In this document: in pieces, positions 39,122 to 52,141 of the stretch
Layout of the letters: the number at the start of each line of letters is the position of its first letter
How positions within the stretch are numbered: position 1 is the stretch's first letter
Assembly (NCBI GenBank): GCA_037176705.1
Contig: CM073893.1
Span: forward strand, 19,592,074-19,656,073
Length of the DNA: 64,000 bases
Origin: Molossus alvarezi
Taxonomy: Eukaryota; Chordata; Mammalia; Chiroptera; Molossidae
Reading direction: 5' to 3'
The notes under the pieces: generated by a model
Database searches by the model: none
What the model saw: only the letters and a program-made list of their open reading frames with translations
What the model was told of the DNA's origin: nothing
Made by a program: the position numbers and the translations under genes

Positions 39122-39371
39122 GCCCTGGCCGGTTTGGCGCAGCGGTTGGAGCGTCGGCCTGCGGTACTGAGAGACCCGGGTTCGGTTCCCACTAAGGGCA
39201 CGTACCTCAGTTGCAGTTTGTCCCCGGCCCTGGTTGGTCGTGCGGGTGGCAGCGACTCGATGTGTCCCTTTACATCAATGTTTCTCTCTCTCTCTCTTCC
39301 TCTCTCTCCCTCCCGCTCTATCTGAACAAAACATGGGAAAATGTCCTCGGGTGAGGATAAAAAAAAAAAAA
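39122..39371 (+). mobile_element. VES SINE, type A, inside L1, young
   Basis: This full-length copy has hairpin 'tcctcgggtgagga' and an A tail. A perfect 15-bp TSD (aagatacagaaacat) lies at 39107-39121 and 39372-39386. Confidence 0.95.
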
Positions 39372-39984
39372 AAGATACAGAAACATAAGTGTCCATTGAT
39401 GGATGAAATAAATTATGATATTATATACAGAAAAACCTAAAGACTCCATCAAAAAATCTCTCAGAACTAATAAATAAAATTCAGTCAAGCTGCTATATAT
39501 ACATAACAATGGAGTATTATTTAGCCATGTAAGGAATGAAATTCTGCCATTGCAACCTTGAAAGCATTATGCTAACTGAAATGTCAGAAAGAGAAAGGCA
39601 AATATGGTATGATTTTTCTTATATGTAGTATCTAAAAAAAGCAAAACACCACCACCCCAATTCATAGATAGAAAACAGATTGGTAGTCAACAGAGGGAAT
39701 GAAGGGGAGTGGGTGGACTTTTTTTAGTATAAAAAAACAAAAAGAATCATATATTCAGTTGACTGTTCAACATTCACTTTCCACCTTCCTAACTTAGGTT
39801 TGGTTACTTTATTATGTATACAAATTTATCCTACTCTAGTTCTATGAAAAAATATTCAACTTGTAAGTTGAACTGGGAATCAAGTTGCCAGCATTTTCCT
39901 ATCATTTTACTATTTACAAAGAACTTTCATCAATATACATGAATGTATAGTACAAAGTATACATGTGACTCTACAGTAAATGCT

Positions 39985-40045
39985 TGTATTTTACAGATGA
40001 GGAAACTAAGACTTAGTGAGATAAAGTGAAAATTCAACTACGTTC
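39985..40045 (-). repeat. Short MIR remnant
   Basis: This is the reverse MIR core 'attttacagatgaggaaact' plus 'agacttagtgagataaagtg'. Confidence 0.55.
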
Positions 40046-40422
40046 TAAAAACCCTGAAGGAAATACTGAAAGATTTATATATTCTTTGCTTTGACTTGGT
40101 TAGAGAGAAATTACATTAAAAAGATATTAAAAGTCAACACAAATCTGTGTATACTTGGAGGCAAACTAATGTTCACATAGACAATACAGAGAATATTTTT
40201 TCACTTGTTTTCATAAAAATAGGTTTACAATCTATGTAAAGGCACTGTATCATAAAAATCTGCATTTGTTAATAAATTATGTGCTTAGAATACTGTTTAT
40301 CTTATTAGGTTTACATAAAGACATCTGAAGTAATTATCATAAATAACAACCTATTTAACATACCTCTATCAAAACTAACCTATGGCAAAAGCATATCAAC
40401 AAAAATATACCATGTACAATAC

Positions 40423-40532
40423 CTGTCTATAGGATCAGCCTGTAGAGTTTTATCATGATCCAGAAATAACCTTGCATCTAGATCTTTGTTTTTAAGGTAA
40501 ATTTCTTCATATTGTTTAGAAAGATTTTCCAC
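40423..40532 (-). CDS. RB1: RB1 exon 10 (110 bp, codons 314-350)
   Basis: AG lies at 40533-40534 and a GTATTG donor at 40417-40422. The translation includes [20 protein letters not shown] and [16 protein letters not shown]. Codon 320 is CAA (Gln) where human has CGA (Arg). Thr345 and Ser347 of human are Ala and Pro here. It ends the N-terminal domain and leads into the linker. Confidence 0.97.
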
Positions 40533-41091
40533 CTCAAAAGAAAAAAAATACTGATTATCCTTTCATGTCATTACATTTCTCAGTACATAGAAGTATGACT
40601 TAAAGAACTGATGTACAGTATACACTAAATTTTACAACACTGTGGGTTCACATGCATTATAAATAAGACATATGTGCAAGTGAAGTAAAGAAAATTGCAA
40701 ATTTTCAATTCTAATTTTAAACCTATTTTATGCATGCACCCCATTCACTAGTATTTCATGTAGACAAGATCCACCAATGCCACAAATCAGTATTGAGATG
40801 GAACTTAAGATAAAATTAGGGATTATAATAGCCACTTAAAATGCCAAGATCCTCCAAACATCCCATACATTTTTCACTTTTAATCTACTATACTTATCAA
40901 TATAAAGTATTTTTAAACATTGTAACAAAGCCTCTTGATTATATATTCTGCTCATTTTTCTAACTTTTTTCACCTACTCCCACTTCCTTCAGCAAGAGTT
41001 TTAGTTCAATTAATTAGTCCAATCAACACATTTGCATGATTTATTCCCAATTTTAAGATACTTTTTCAATTGCTAGAATTTGCAATTCTTT

Positions 41092-41314
41092 TTAAATTTT
41101 TTTTTCCTTTATTGATTTTAGAGAGAGAGAAAGGGAGAGGGGGAGAGAGAGAGAGAGAGAAACACTGATGAGAGAGAATACTGACTGACTGCCTCCTGCA
41201 TGCTCCCCACTGGGGATTTGGCCCACAACCTGAGCATGTGTCCTGACCAAGATCGAACTGGTAACCTCCTGGTGCAGGGATCAATGCTCAACCACTGAGC
41301 CACACGGGCCAGAC
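41092..41314 (-). mobile_element. VES SINE, type B
   Basis: The reverse tail is 'cctttattgattttagagag', the body 'ctgcctcctgcatgctcccc' and the head 'actgagccacacgggccag'. A perfect 11-bp TSD (tgcaattcttt) lies at 41081-41091 and 41315-41325. Confidence 0.94.
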
Positions 41315-41959
41315 TGCAATTCTTTGATCAGTTCTGTTTCATAATTTAAAAACCAATGTGCAATAAAAAACTATTTGGCATGCTTTCTGCTGTGACTTTT
41401 AAAGCAAAAGTGTTTCCAACCTGAGGGTACTAAAATTGCATTCTAAAAGGAGTGGGAGAAGAAATTCAGTTAAATGTAAATTTTTGTCTGCAGGAAAATT
41501 TTAAGTAGAATGGTCATTCATGTTTAAGTGTAATAATTGTTGCTGCCCTAACTTAATGAAGCACTAATTATCAATCATCATTGATTGATAGCTACAAGTA
41601 CTATATGTAAAATATTGGTGAAAATGTTACGTTTATGTTAAGATTTCTATTAAAATTGTAATCCTTCATAGGCAAAGAAAAATTACAAGTGTCTAACATT
41701 CTTTAGAGTTGTGAACAGCATATTTATTTATAACAAGACTCAGTAACACAACATTTGGCCCCTTTTTGCCTCTCTAGTATCATATCTCACCACTCTTCTG
41801 CCCTGTAACCCAATTTTAACTAGCTGGAGTTCACCAAACAGACCAAACTATCATAAATAACTGTGCCTTTGAAGCTATAATTTCCAACTCTTGGAAATGA
41901 CATTTTTTATAAAGCTTAGAAATGACATCACTCAATTTTTTGCAAAACCTATCTGTCCC

Positions 41960-42170
41960 ACTTTGAATTAGGCTGCCCTCCTCCAAAATATTACAACACC
42001 CTGTGCATACTTCTATCAGACTCTTACAGACTCCTGTAATGTTCTATTCTTTGTGTCTCCCACCAGCACCTTAATGACAACTATGAGTTAAATCTCTGTA
42101 CTGATAATATATAGCACAATGCCTGGCACGTACTAAGTACTCAACAAATAGTTGCTGAATGAATAAATTA
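41960..42170 (+). repeat. L2 LINE 3' remnant
   Basis: The L2 phrase order is 'caccctgtgcatacttctat', 'agcacaatgcctggcacgta', 'ctcaacaaatagttgctgaa'. Confidence 0.65.
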
Positions 42171-42977
42171 ATTAATTCAAAGATTAACTACCAATTCAGG
42201 TCATAGAATCAGCAGTTTAGCTATCCAGTTTCACATCTTTTGGTCTTAGTGACTAATACTAGCTGCTTTTAAACACTGCTTTATCACTGAGTACTTGTTC
42301 TTCATCCTTTATCGCAAGCATCCTTTGCTCCACGTATTTTACCTTACCACATAATTAGTTGTTCTTTTCTCACTGAAGAGCAAGACATTTGAGGCAAAAT
42401 GTGAAAAGAAACAGATGGATGGATGGCACACCACTAAGATAAAACATTTCTGCAATATAATCACAGTCATTTCAACCATATTTATTTTCAATTAAGTTGT
42501 TTTTAAAAATGCTCAAAAGAGATGCTCTGCAACACAGTAATGCTAATAAAGTTAATGGCATTAATCATGGATCCTATGCATGACGATGTGCAGCAAAGTA
42601 AATTAGAGTCAGATGTAATTGCACATATTTAGTTATATTTAGTATATATGCTGCTCAAGAGAGCACTAGTTATATTAAAATATTTCATGGAATTTAGAAA
42701 TTCAATAGCCTACACTTAAATTTTTGAAAAATTTCAGTACAAATCAATTTCTAGTTTAAATTACAAAATGCTGCTTATTTATACATTTGAGTACATATTG
42801 AAAAGGTTTTTTTGTTAGTATGCAAAGTTGGTTCACCACAATTCTGCTTAGATTCCTTTTCCTAAGCAAAAAACATTTAAATACAGTAAAATGATCTTAA
42901 GAACTTTAGACAACTATTTCCCACTCCCAAAAGTTCTAAAACACATTAACATTTTATTAAGTTTTCTTTCAGATTAC

Positions 42978-43055
42978 CTCTGGAAGTCCATTTGAAGCTA
43001 CAATTCCCAGAGAATTCATGAAAGGTATAAAATTTTTGAAATAAACATTTTTCAC
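42978..43055 (-). CDS. RB1: RB1 exon 9 (78 bp, codons 288-313)
   Basis: AG lies at 43056-43057 and the donor is GTAATC at 42972-42977. It is a 26-codon in-phase exon reading [17 protein letters not shown] then IVASNGLPE; human has LVTSNGLPE. It belongs to the C-terminal part of the RB N-terminal domain. Confidence 0.97.
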
Positions 43056-43344
43056 CTGAAAAAGATAAAGTTACATGACCATTAAAATTAAAAACAAAAT
43101 TAATCTCCATCACTATTAACACTAGAATGAAAGTGTTAACTGACATTTTGATCAATGACTTACATTCAACCTAGTGTGACACTTATTTATAATTAATTCA
43201 ATTATTTGCTTTTAAAATTATGTGAGGCAGATTTCAGGTCCTAAAATGGAGGTGGCGTTGGAAGTTTTTAATGAAATGGGATTTATAAGAAGAAAACCCA
43301 GCGAAACCAACTTTAATATTCCACATTTAACAAGTGATGAAAAG

Positions 43345-43450
43345 ATGGGTGGTTCAAAAAAATTAAGCAACTTGACCAAAGTTACACAGCTAGGAAGCAG
43401 CAGAGCTGGAATTTAAACTCAATCTGCCTAACAGTAAAGCCAAGGCTCTT
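43345..43450 (-). repeat. MIR remnant
   Basis: This is the reverse MIR core 'ttgaccaaagttacacagct' followed by 'agcagagctggaatttaaac'. Confidence 0.65.
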
Positions 43451-44272
43451 TTTATTTTATTTTTTTATTATTTTTTTTTTTACTTCTCTGCATTGTCTGT
43501 GATTTCTCCCCAAAGCATATTTTAGGCAACTTCACACACATCATCTAATACCTATATAGAAAATATCAAGTCAATTATTTTAGCATAAATTTGGGGAAAT
43601 GACCTGCTTTTGTAACAAAATAATTTCACACACAAAAACAATACCCAATAACTGAATTCAAAACCAAAATAAAATGTTTTGTGGAATTATACAAATTAAT
43701 ACAAAAGCATCTTGCACTTAACACGGAAAATAAAAACTGTACTCAGAAAACCAGGAGTTATATTCTTAGCTATTCTACATTTTCAGTGTGTTGTGGAATT
43801 TTTAATAACTTAATTTCCTTCATTTAACTTCCTTTTACAACTTGGGAGTCTACAGTTACTAAGGTAGAAATAATTTAATATCATTTTCTATCTTATATTT
43901 CACAAATAAGTTGTAAGAATTAAGCTTCTGTTACACTTACTAGTTTTGTTTTCTAATTAATTCCCACATAACTAGAATATTTATAAAGTGGGTAGTTCAC
44001 TAACCAATAATTATATAACCATAAATATAACTAACCAATAAATGCTGTGTAAATAATTGAGTGTAATTAATTAATGTCAATTACCACCAAAGATTTTAAT
44101 CACCTATACTCTTAAAAGCATTACTATAATGATTCTAAATTATAACAAAGAATTTTAGAAAGTTAAAAATAATTTATTCCTGATTTTTAAAATAAAATTT
44201 TACAAGTAGTTTTGAAATTCAAAGAATTAACAACCAGGAATTAGAAAACTGACTGAGCAGTAGACTGGAGTA

Positions 44273-44275
<3 letters not shown>

Positions 44276-44305
<30 letters not shown>
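44276..44305. repeat. (TA)n microsatellite
   Basis: About fifteen uninterrupted TA units, with a second shorter TA-rich stretch near 44362-44402. Confidence 0.95.
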
Positions 44306-44307
<2 letters not shown>

Positions 44308-44635
44308 CAACTACATTTGTCAGCTTATTAGCAAAGACAATCTGTGATTCTAGAAAAGTAAATATATATATTATATAAGTGCACATATTATATATATATA
44401 TAAAAAGTTGATACATCTATAGCTGTATGTCTAAATCTATATATTTGTTAAAATTAACAAAAGCCACAGTGCTAAAACCCAGTATCTTGATAAGTCATTC
44501 CAACACTTTTTAAATTATATATTTGAGACTATACCCCCATTTCTTCCCGTAGTTCACAGAGAAATTTCAAAGATGAAACATTTTATACAGCTATCTGGTG
44601 GTCGTGAATTGTGGATCATATAACAATCTATGAGA

Positions 44636-44790
44636 GGAACAGCATGGTATAGTGATAGGAGTACTGGTAGCAGATGTCCCAAAGTCTAGACTGTTAGTAA
44701 TTAGCTATCAGTCTCTAAAAGTTTGTTTACTCATTACTAAAAGGAGGCAGAGTATATTATTTGTAAGAGTCCTTCCAAATCCAACATTCC
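44636..44790 (+). repeat. MIR remnant
   Basis: It starts with the MIR-like 'gcatggtatagtgatagga' and continues to 'ctcattactaaaaggaggca'; the order and spacing fit MIR. Confidence 0.55.
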
Positions 44791-45248
44791 AGATTCTATG
44801 AACAAGATTAGCAATTCCTGGGGTCAAGTTCATGTGTATTTTCTACCAGCCATTAACATCTGATGTAATATTTAGAAAGATAGTGATTATAGAAGACTGA
44901 ACAGAAATTTAATGCCGGTATCACTTATCACTAAACCAAAAACACTAGGGCTTTATTAGCAGGGTATTTTAAAACATTAGGGGTATCAATAATCACAGAG
45001 GAATCAAAGAACAAATACATTTGGAAACTACTGTCTTAATGATTTACATTCCGGTGATTCCGCAGTGAGGGAGTTATTCTTTAAAATTAAAGCAGTTGAG
45101 TATGAAAATTAAATTTTTTCTAAACATTCTGCTATTGCAAAAGGATTGGCACTAATTACAAAAAGCAAGCTCATTACAAAAGTATATACTGTTAGAAAGA
45201 ACTTATATCTAACTCTACTTCAACTATTTTAAAGAAATCATGAAGTTA

Positions 45249-45413
<165 letters not shown>

Positions 45414-46274
45414 TTAGATAAGAACAATTGCAAATTCCACCTTATAAAATAATGAAATATTTTAATTATAACTAGGAAGGTCAGAAATAAGCTGGTAACA
45501 TTATGCTACTTTTAATATTAGGCTTCTTTTAAAGGCTAAGAGAGATTTATCTATTTATTGCATAGCTATTATAAGTTATATACTAATAATAGTTTTTGTC
45601 AGCCCCTGTTCTCTTCTGTCCCCAACTAATCAAAAAAAACAAACAAACAAAAAACTAAAATACTGAAAGCCAAATATGAACAAGGCAAGGGAAACAGCCG
45701 ACTTATAAAGTAATTCTAAATTACTCAGTCTGCAAGGGGAAAAAATGTTTATCTTTTAAAGTGTCTTATAAATAATAAGCAAGTATTTATGGATTCAATT
45801 TCAAGATAGAGTACAAAAATAAATTTAAAAATTTTAGCAAATACCACAGTAAACTGTGATGCTTTTGAAAGGTAAGTATATAAATATATAATGTGATAAT
45901 AAACTGTGATTTTAAAAAACAACAACCTGGATTGTTGTGAAAAATTCAAACTGAGTGTGGATTCAGCTATTAATTAAATTACAGATGACTGTATAAAAGT
46001 ATTAACTACCTCTAGGTCCAACCAACAATTTACAAGAAATTGAGAGGTTAGAGGAACACGTTAAACTATACCACAACAGGATGCAATCAGTAAAAAATTA
46101 AATCATGAGAAACTCAACAAGACAAACCACCTGATTATTTAATAAACAAATTGCATGAAAAAAAGAGAGAGAAAGAGAGATGAAGGAGGAACTGTTTTAA
46201 TAGTCTTAAAAGCATACAAACCAATCACAAAGTATAGGTCTCATTTAGATTCTCATTTAGTCAACCTGTAAAAA

Positions 46275-46521
46275 AAATTTTTTTTAATCCTCACCCGAGG
46301 ATATTTTTCCATTTATCTTCAGATAGAATGGGAGGATGAGAGGAAGAGAGAGAGAGAAACATCAACGTGAGAGAGACACAATGACTAGTTGCCTCCCGCA
46401 CAATCCTGACCAGGGCCAGGGACTGAACCACAATCAAGGGACGTGCCCTTGACCAGAATCGAACCCGAGACTCTTTGGTCCTCGGGCCAATGCTCTAACC
46501 GCTGAGGCAAATCAGCAAGGG
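46275..46521 (-). mobile_element. VES SINE, type A
   Basis: The reverse hairpin is 'atcctcacccgagga' and the head 'gaggcaaatcagcaagg'. A perfect 13-bp TSD (caacctgtaaaaa) lies at 46262-46274 and 46522-46534. Confidence 0.94.
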
Positions 46522-47639
46522 CAACCTGTAAAAATTTTTAAATTACTTTTATAAGACAAGTGAAAATGTGAATACTTACTAAACATTTGGTGGTATTAAG
46601 GAATCACCATTGATTGATTTTTAGGTGTGATATAATGGTACTGTCATTATGGTTTTTAAAAAGACATTATCTTTTAGAGATACATACTAAATTTTATAAA
46701 GATGAAATTGTATGCAAAAATGTTTCAAAATAATATAATTAGTAGAACTGGACAGTAGATGGGGCTACAAGTTGACCATAAGTTGTATGTTGAAGGTAGG
46801 TAATAAATACACGACGGCTTATTATACTACTATTTTTGTATTCATTTGATATTCACCATAATAAAAAAAATAATCAAAAGTATATCATATTCAATCAATT
46901 CAACACCTCATCCTGGCTTCTCTGCAACACAGCACGTAACAGAATTAAATGTACATTGAAAATACCCAAAAGAACAAAGCCTGTCAACCTAAAGTAACAC
47001 CCTACATAAACTTATTAACTCTATAACATTGAAAATATTGAAGAAAAGGCATATAAAAAATTTTTTTAATTAAGAAAATTTCATAATATTCTTATTGTTT
47101 GCTATTTTTTCCCTCCCTCTGTTTTGCATGTGGTTTCTGCTAAATACTGCCTTTTCTGTCAAACTATGTTCAACAAATTTTCAAAATTTCTGTTCTAGAC
47201 TTGATTTTTCCATGAAGTTATTGTACACAAAGATTAATAAAGGCTTCAGCTTTTCAGTCCCTTCAGTGACACTTTGAGACTTCCATGTTTTGATCTGTCC
47301 TACATTATTTTTAGTATTATTAATACTTTGATCATTTTGGGAGCCAAGGAATCAGTTCAGCCTTAATTTTACATTTTTCTGTAGTATAATAATTAATTTT
47401 TAAATCCTACACATCATGCCACCAGGGGAAGCAATTCCATTCTAAGACTATATACTCATCTTTGCTTAATGATATCTAATTATTTTAGCAACAGTTATTT
47501 TTATTTAAATACATTTCCCAACTCATTACCCACTGAAATAGATTAGTACAGTCTACGTGCAAAACAAATTAGTCACACAGTCATTGCAGCACCCAATAAT
47601 AAAAATTAAATCTCTTTCTGCACAATGGACCCTCTTTCC

Positions 47640-48415
<776 letters not shown>

Positions 48416-48845
48416 AGACTGAGATCTTTAAATCAGGGAAAATTGCCACTGTGAATGTATCCATTCACTCATTTATTCAACAATCACTAGGGGCATGTTA
48501 CAGATTATTTTATAAAAACGCAATCATAGTTGACACACATAAAAATAAAAATATAAAGTTATGAAATTATAAAGTAAAAGTTTACAATGAGAATTTAAAA
48601 TTTAGATATCATTATTATAATTCAGTCCCTATGTCTAAATTATTATTATTATTATTATTTTTTTTGCTTTTTTAAAATTTACTTCCAGTTCTGGTAAGAG
48701 AATTTATTACTTCTGAAAATAATTTTGAAGTATGATATATGCTAATCTTTAATTCTACTTGTTTATGAATACTCATATATTTTCAATTTTAAACCCCATC
48801 CAAAACAGTGTAATAACCAAAGCCATTAAGAAATAAGAAAATCAG

Positions 48846-49137
48846 AGCCCTGTCCAGTTTGGCTCAGCGGTTAGAGCATCGGCCTGCAGTCCAGAGAGAC
48901 CCAGGTTCGGTTCCCGCTAAGGGCACGTAATTCAGTTGCAGTTTGTCCCCGGCCCTGGTTGGTCCTGCGGGTGGCAGCCACTTGATGCGTCCCTTTCACG
49001 TTGATGTTTCTCTCTCTCTCTCTCTCTCTCTCTCCCTCCCTCCCTCCCTCTCTCTCCCTCCCTCTCTCTCCCTCCCACTCTGTCTGAACAAAAAATGGAA
49101 AAATGTCCTCAGGTGAGGATTAAAATAAAAGAAGAAG
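48846..49137 (+). mobile_element. VES SINE, type A
   Basis: The head is 'agccctgtccagtttggctc'. The pyrimidine tract is unusually long, about 75 bp of (TC)n and (TCCC)n, followed by the hairpin 'tcctcaggtgagga'. A 15-bp TSD with one mismatch lies at 48831-48845 and 49138-49152. Confidence 0.92.
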
Positions 49138-49649
49138 AAATAACAAAATCAGTATATAATTGTAAAGTCACCTATAAATTAATTATTTAGCACGAAATCC
49201 TGAAAATTAATACAATAACTATATAACTAAGGAGCTGTGAAGAAATAAATGCATATAATAAATACCCGAGGAAAAAACAGTACATCTACATAAACTACAC
49301 AAATCATAATCAAATACAGCTATATCATATTTGCTTATAGCTCTATGTTGTACTTTATTTTTAAAGGAGAAGTTTGACTCACTTTCTATCTTCTTGATAT
49401 GAGACTGCTAAACCACTAATAATCCCAACAAATACTGATGGCGTAGAAAGTGTTAGGAAACAGGTAACCCAGCACCAGCTAGGTTTTCTAGATCCATAGG
49501 AATGGTACAAAAATATGTTTGTAATATACTTAGAAGTTATTAAGAAATACCATAGAGGTAAAGAATGATAGGAAGGACTTCCAGTTAAAAATAGTAAAAT
49601 CAAATCAAAGAATCTCTCTCCTCCGGTATCTAATAAAAGAAAAGGAAAA

Positions 49650-49909
49650 TAGTTCTGGCCGGTATGACTCAGTGGTTAGAGTGTTGGCCCACGGACCAAA
49701 GGTTCAATTCCGGTCAAGGGCACCTACCTCGGTTGTGGTTCAGTCCCCGGTCAGGGTTGTGCATGAGGCAACTATTTAATATGTCTCTGTCTTTGATTTC
49801 TCTCTCTCCCTTGCTCACTCTATCTCTCTATCTCTCTCTCTTTCTGTCTCCCTCCATCCCTCCCATTCTAACTAAAGATAAATGGAAAAAAGCTTCCAGT
49901 GAGGATTTC
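49650..49909 (+). mobile_element. VES SINE, diverged
   Basis: The head is 'ttctggccggtatgactcag' with a (TC)n tract and degenerate 3' hairpin 'ttccagtgagga'. A 10-bp TSD (aaaaggaaaa) lies at 49640-49649 and 49910-49919. Confidence 0.85.
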
Positions 49910-50002
49910 AAAAGGAAAAGAAAAATATATACTGGTTAAGTGCTAGCACCAATACCAAATTTAAGAGATGCTGACTCTGAGAGTATCATCTCTTTTCTAT
50001 TC

Positions 50003-50202
50003 TTTTTTTAAAATATGTTTTTATTGATTTTTTAGAGAGAGAGGAAGGGAGAGAGAGAGATAGAAACATCGATCAGCTGCCTCCTGCATGTCCCCCACTG
50101 GGATCGAGCCCATAACCCAGGCATGTGTCTTGACCAGGAATTCATCCTGGACTTCTCAGTCCATAGGACGACGCTCAATCGACTGAGCCACACTGGCCAG
50201 GC
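50003..50202 (-). mobile_element. VES SINE, type B
   Basis: The reverse tail is 'tttttattgattttttagag', the body 'gcctcctgcatgtcccccac' and the head 'gactgagccacactggccag'. A TSD of about 10 bp (ttttctattc) lies at 49993-50002 and near 50208-50217. Confidence 0.88.
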
Positions 50203-50415
50203 TTTTTTTTTCTATTCCTAACTGGAGGAAGTAGAAATTGCTGATGAGAAAAGGATAAGATGGAAGAAATAAACAACAATAGCTAACTTTCTGACAAACA
50301 TGGGGATTCCAGATTGGTGAACAATTTGAATCCCAACACAATCTTGTTATGTATGGAAATAGACTATGACTGCCATTAGAAGTGTTTTAAACTTCATTCT
50401 AAAACTCTCAGAACA

Positions 50416-50661
50416 GCCCTGGCCGGTTTGGCTCAGCGGTCAGAGCGTCAGCCTGCTGTCCGGAGAGACCCGGGTTCGGTTCCGGGTAAGGGCACTACCT
50501 TGGTTGCAGTTTGTCCCCGGCCCTGGTTGGGTCGTGTGGGTGGCAGCCAGTCGATGTGTCCCTTTCACATCGATGTTTCTCTCTCTCTCTCTCTTCTTCT
50601 CTATCTGAACAAAAAATGGAAAATGTCCTCAGGTGAGGATAAAAACAAAATAAAACAAAAT
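50416..50661 (+). mobile_element. VES SINE, type A, young
   Basis: The head is 'gccctggccggtttggctca' and the 3' hairpin 'tcctcaggtgagga'. A perfect 16-bp TSD (taaaactctcagaaca) lies at 50400-50415 and 50662-50677. Confidence 0.95.
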
Positions 50662-51240
50662 TAAAACTCTCAGAACAACAAAGACACATATCATTCCAAA
50701 TTAATTCTCCACTTTCTCGCTCTCCCTCAGATTAAAAGTATTAAAATTTTTTTAAAAATATCTTCTCTCATATGATAGCTTTTTGGAGGAACACAAGTCA
50801 CAGATAACATGCAAAGTGAGTAAAGGGAGATCTGTTCTACACTACATCAAAGAAAACAGAAGGTCAGGTCAAGGTTGCCCACATTAAGTTCTAGTTACAT
50901 GGTAGGAAAGCAAAGAGATTGTGCAAACATATTACAGAAAAGGAAAAAAGAAGAAAAAATATAATCACAACATAGAAGAGGAAAAAATCAGATAGAAAAC
51001 CCAATCTAAAAGATAATCTATCAGAAGAAAATGTCCTATCAGTCCTTGTACTAACTTAAAAAACACATTTTATAAAAACAAGGAACTAGACAACCTAAGA
51101 AAAAGCTGAGAACCAAATAACACCATTACAAACATAGTTCAGCTCAAAACAGAAGACCCAATATAAAAATAATCAATATATAAGAAAAGCACCAAAAATT
51201 AGGATAATATCAAAGAAGTCAACTGTACTTGAAAAAAAAT

Positions 51241-51496
51241 TTTTTTATCCTCACCCGAGGACATTTTTCTTCAGATAGAGTGGGAGGGAGAGAAGGGAAA
51301 AGAGAGAGAGAGAGAAACATCGATGTGAGAGAGAAACATTGATGTGAGAGAGAAACATCAACTGGCTGCCACTCACACAACCCCAACCAAGGCGGGGACA
51401 AACTGCAACTGAGGTACGTGCCCTTAGCGGGAACGGAAACTAGGACTCTCTGGTTCGCAGACCGACACTCTACCCGCTGAGCCAAACCCACCAGGG
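51241..51496 (-). mobile_element. VES SINE, type A, with internal duplication
   Basis: The reverse hairpin is 'atcctcacccgagga' and the head 'gctgagccaaacccaccagg'. The motif 'gatgtgagagagaaacat' occurs twice in tandem near 51320-51360. The flanks share a run of 'tgaaaa' and T-rich sequence. Confidence 0.88.
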
Positions 51497-51840
51497 TGAA
51501 AATTTTTTTAAAAGGAAAAATATATGAGAAAAGATAGTAAATGTATAGTACAAAAACAACCCAAAATAAGAAAGTTAATGTTTCTGAAACATAACTGAAA
51601 ATACAATAGTACCTAATTGAATAGAATTAAATTGTAAAATGTAGTATGTTAAGATTTACCTGAAAGGAAAAGAACTTTCCATTTAAAAGAGGATACAGTG
51701 TTCCAAGGAAAACTAATACAAAATAATAAAAATTAAGAGATATCCTAGTTAAGGTACTGAACCTCAAATTAAAAATAAAAATCTGTAAGTATTTAAGAAG
51801 TAAATGAGGAGGAGGAAATTAAACTACACTCAGATTTTTC

Positions 51841-51933
51841 TCTTTTTTTATCCTTACTCGAGGACATTTTTCCATTTTTTGTTCAGACAGAGAGGGAGGG
51901 AGGGAGGGAGGGAGGGAGGGAGGGAGGGAGGGA

Positions 51934-51981
<48 letters not shown>

Positions 51982-52141
51982 TAAACGTGAAAGGGACACA
52001 TCAAGTGGCTGCCACCCGCAGGACCCAACCACGGCCGGGGACAAACTGCAATCGAGGTACGTGCCCTTAGCGGGAACCTAACCCGGGTGTCTCTGGACTG
52101 CAGGCCGATGCTCTAACCACTGAGCAAAACTGGCTAGGGCT
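51841..52141 (-). mobile_element. VES SINE, type A, with expanded (GGGA)n(GA)n tract
   Basis: A perfect 17-bp TSD (ctacactcagatttttc) lies at 51824-51840 and 52142-52158. The pyrimidine tract, read here as purines at 51890-51977, is expanded to about ten GGGA units followed by about eighteen GA units. Confidence 0.95.

Larger units (their letters stand above)
34535..39735 (+). mobile_element. L1 LINE, ORF2 and 3' end, antisense to RB1
   Basis: It runs from the ORF2 endonuclease region (from about 34546, with 'gtaaccaacataggaacacc') through the reverse-transcriptase region to a degraded 3' end near 39735. The reading frame is broken many times. Six SINEs have inserted (35303, 35894, 36640, 38219, 38776, 39122). 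Its RT region is close to that of the first L1 in intron 12 (15000-16920). A piece of the RT region recurs displaced at 39415-39493. Confidence 0.88.
33111..40422 (-). other. RB1: RB1 intron 10
   Basis: This 7.3 kb intron is mostly one L1 in antisense orientation (34535-39735) with six VES-type insertions, a Tigger-type element (34218) and two SINEs (33282 and 33889) before it. 39740-40422 is AT-rich apart from a short MIR piece near 39985-40045. Confidence 0.8.
40533..42977 (-). other. RB1: RB1 intron 9
   Basis: It contains one VES SINE (41092) and an L2 remnant near 41960-42170. The rest is AT-rich, with nothing recognised. Confidence 0.75.

Noticed and set aside
46160..46195. GA-rich run that looked like a SINE tract
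   Set aside because: No SINE head, body or TSD around it; simple low-complexity sequence.
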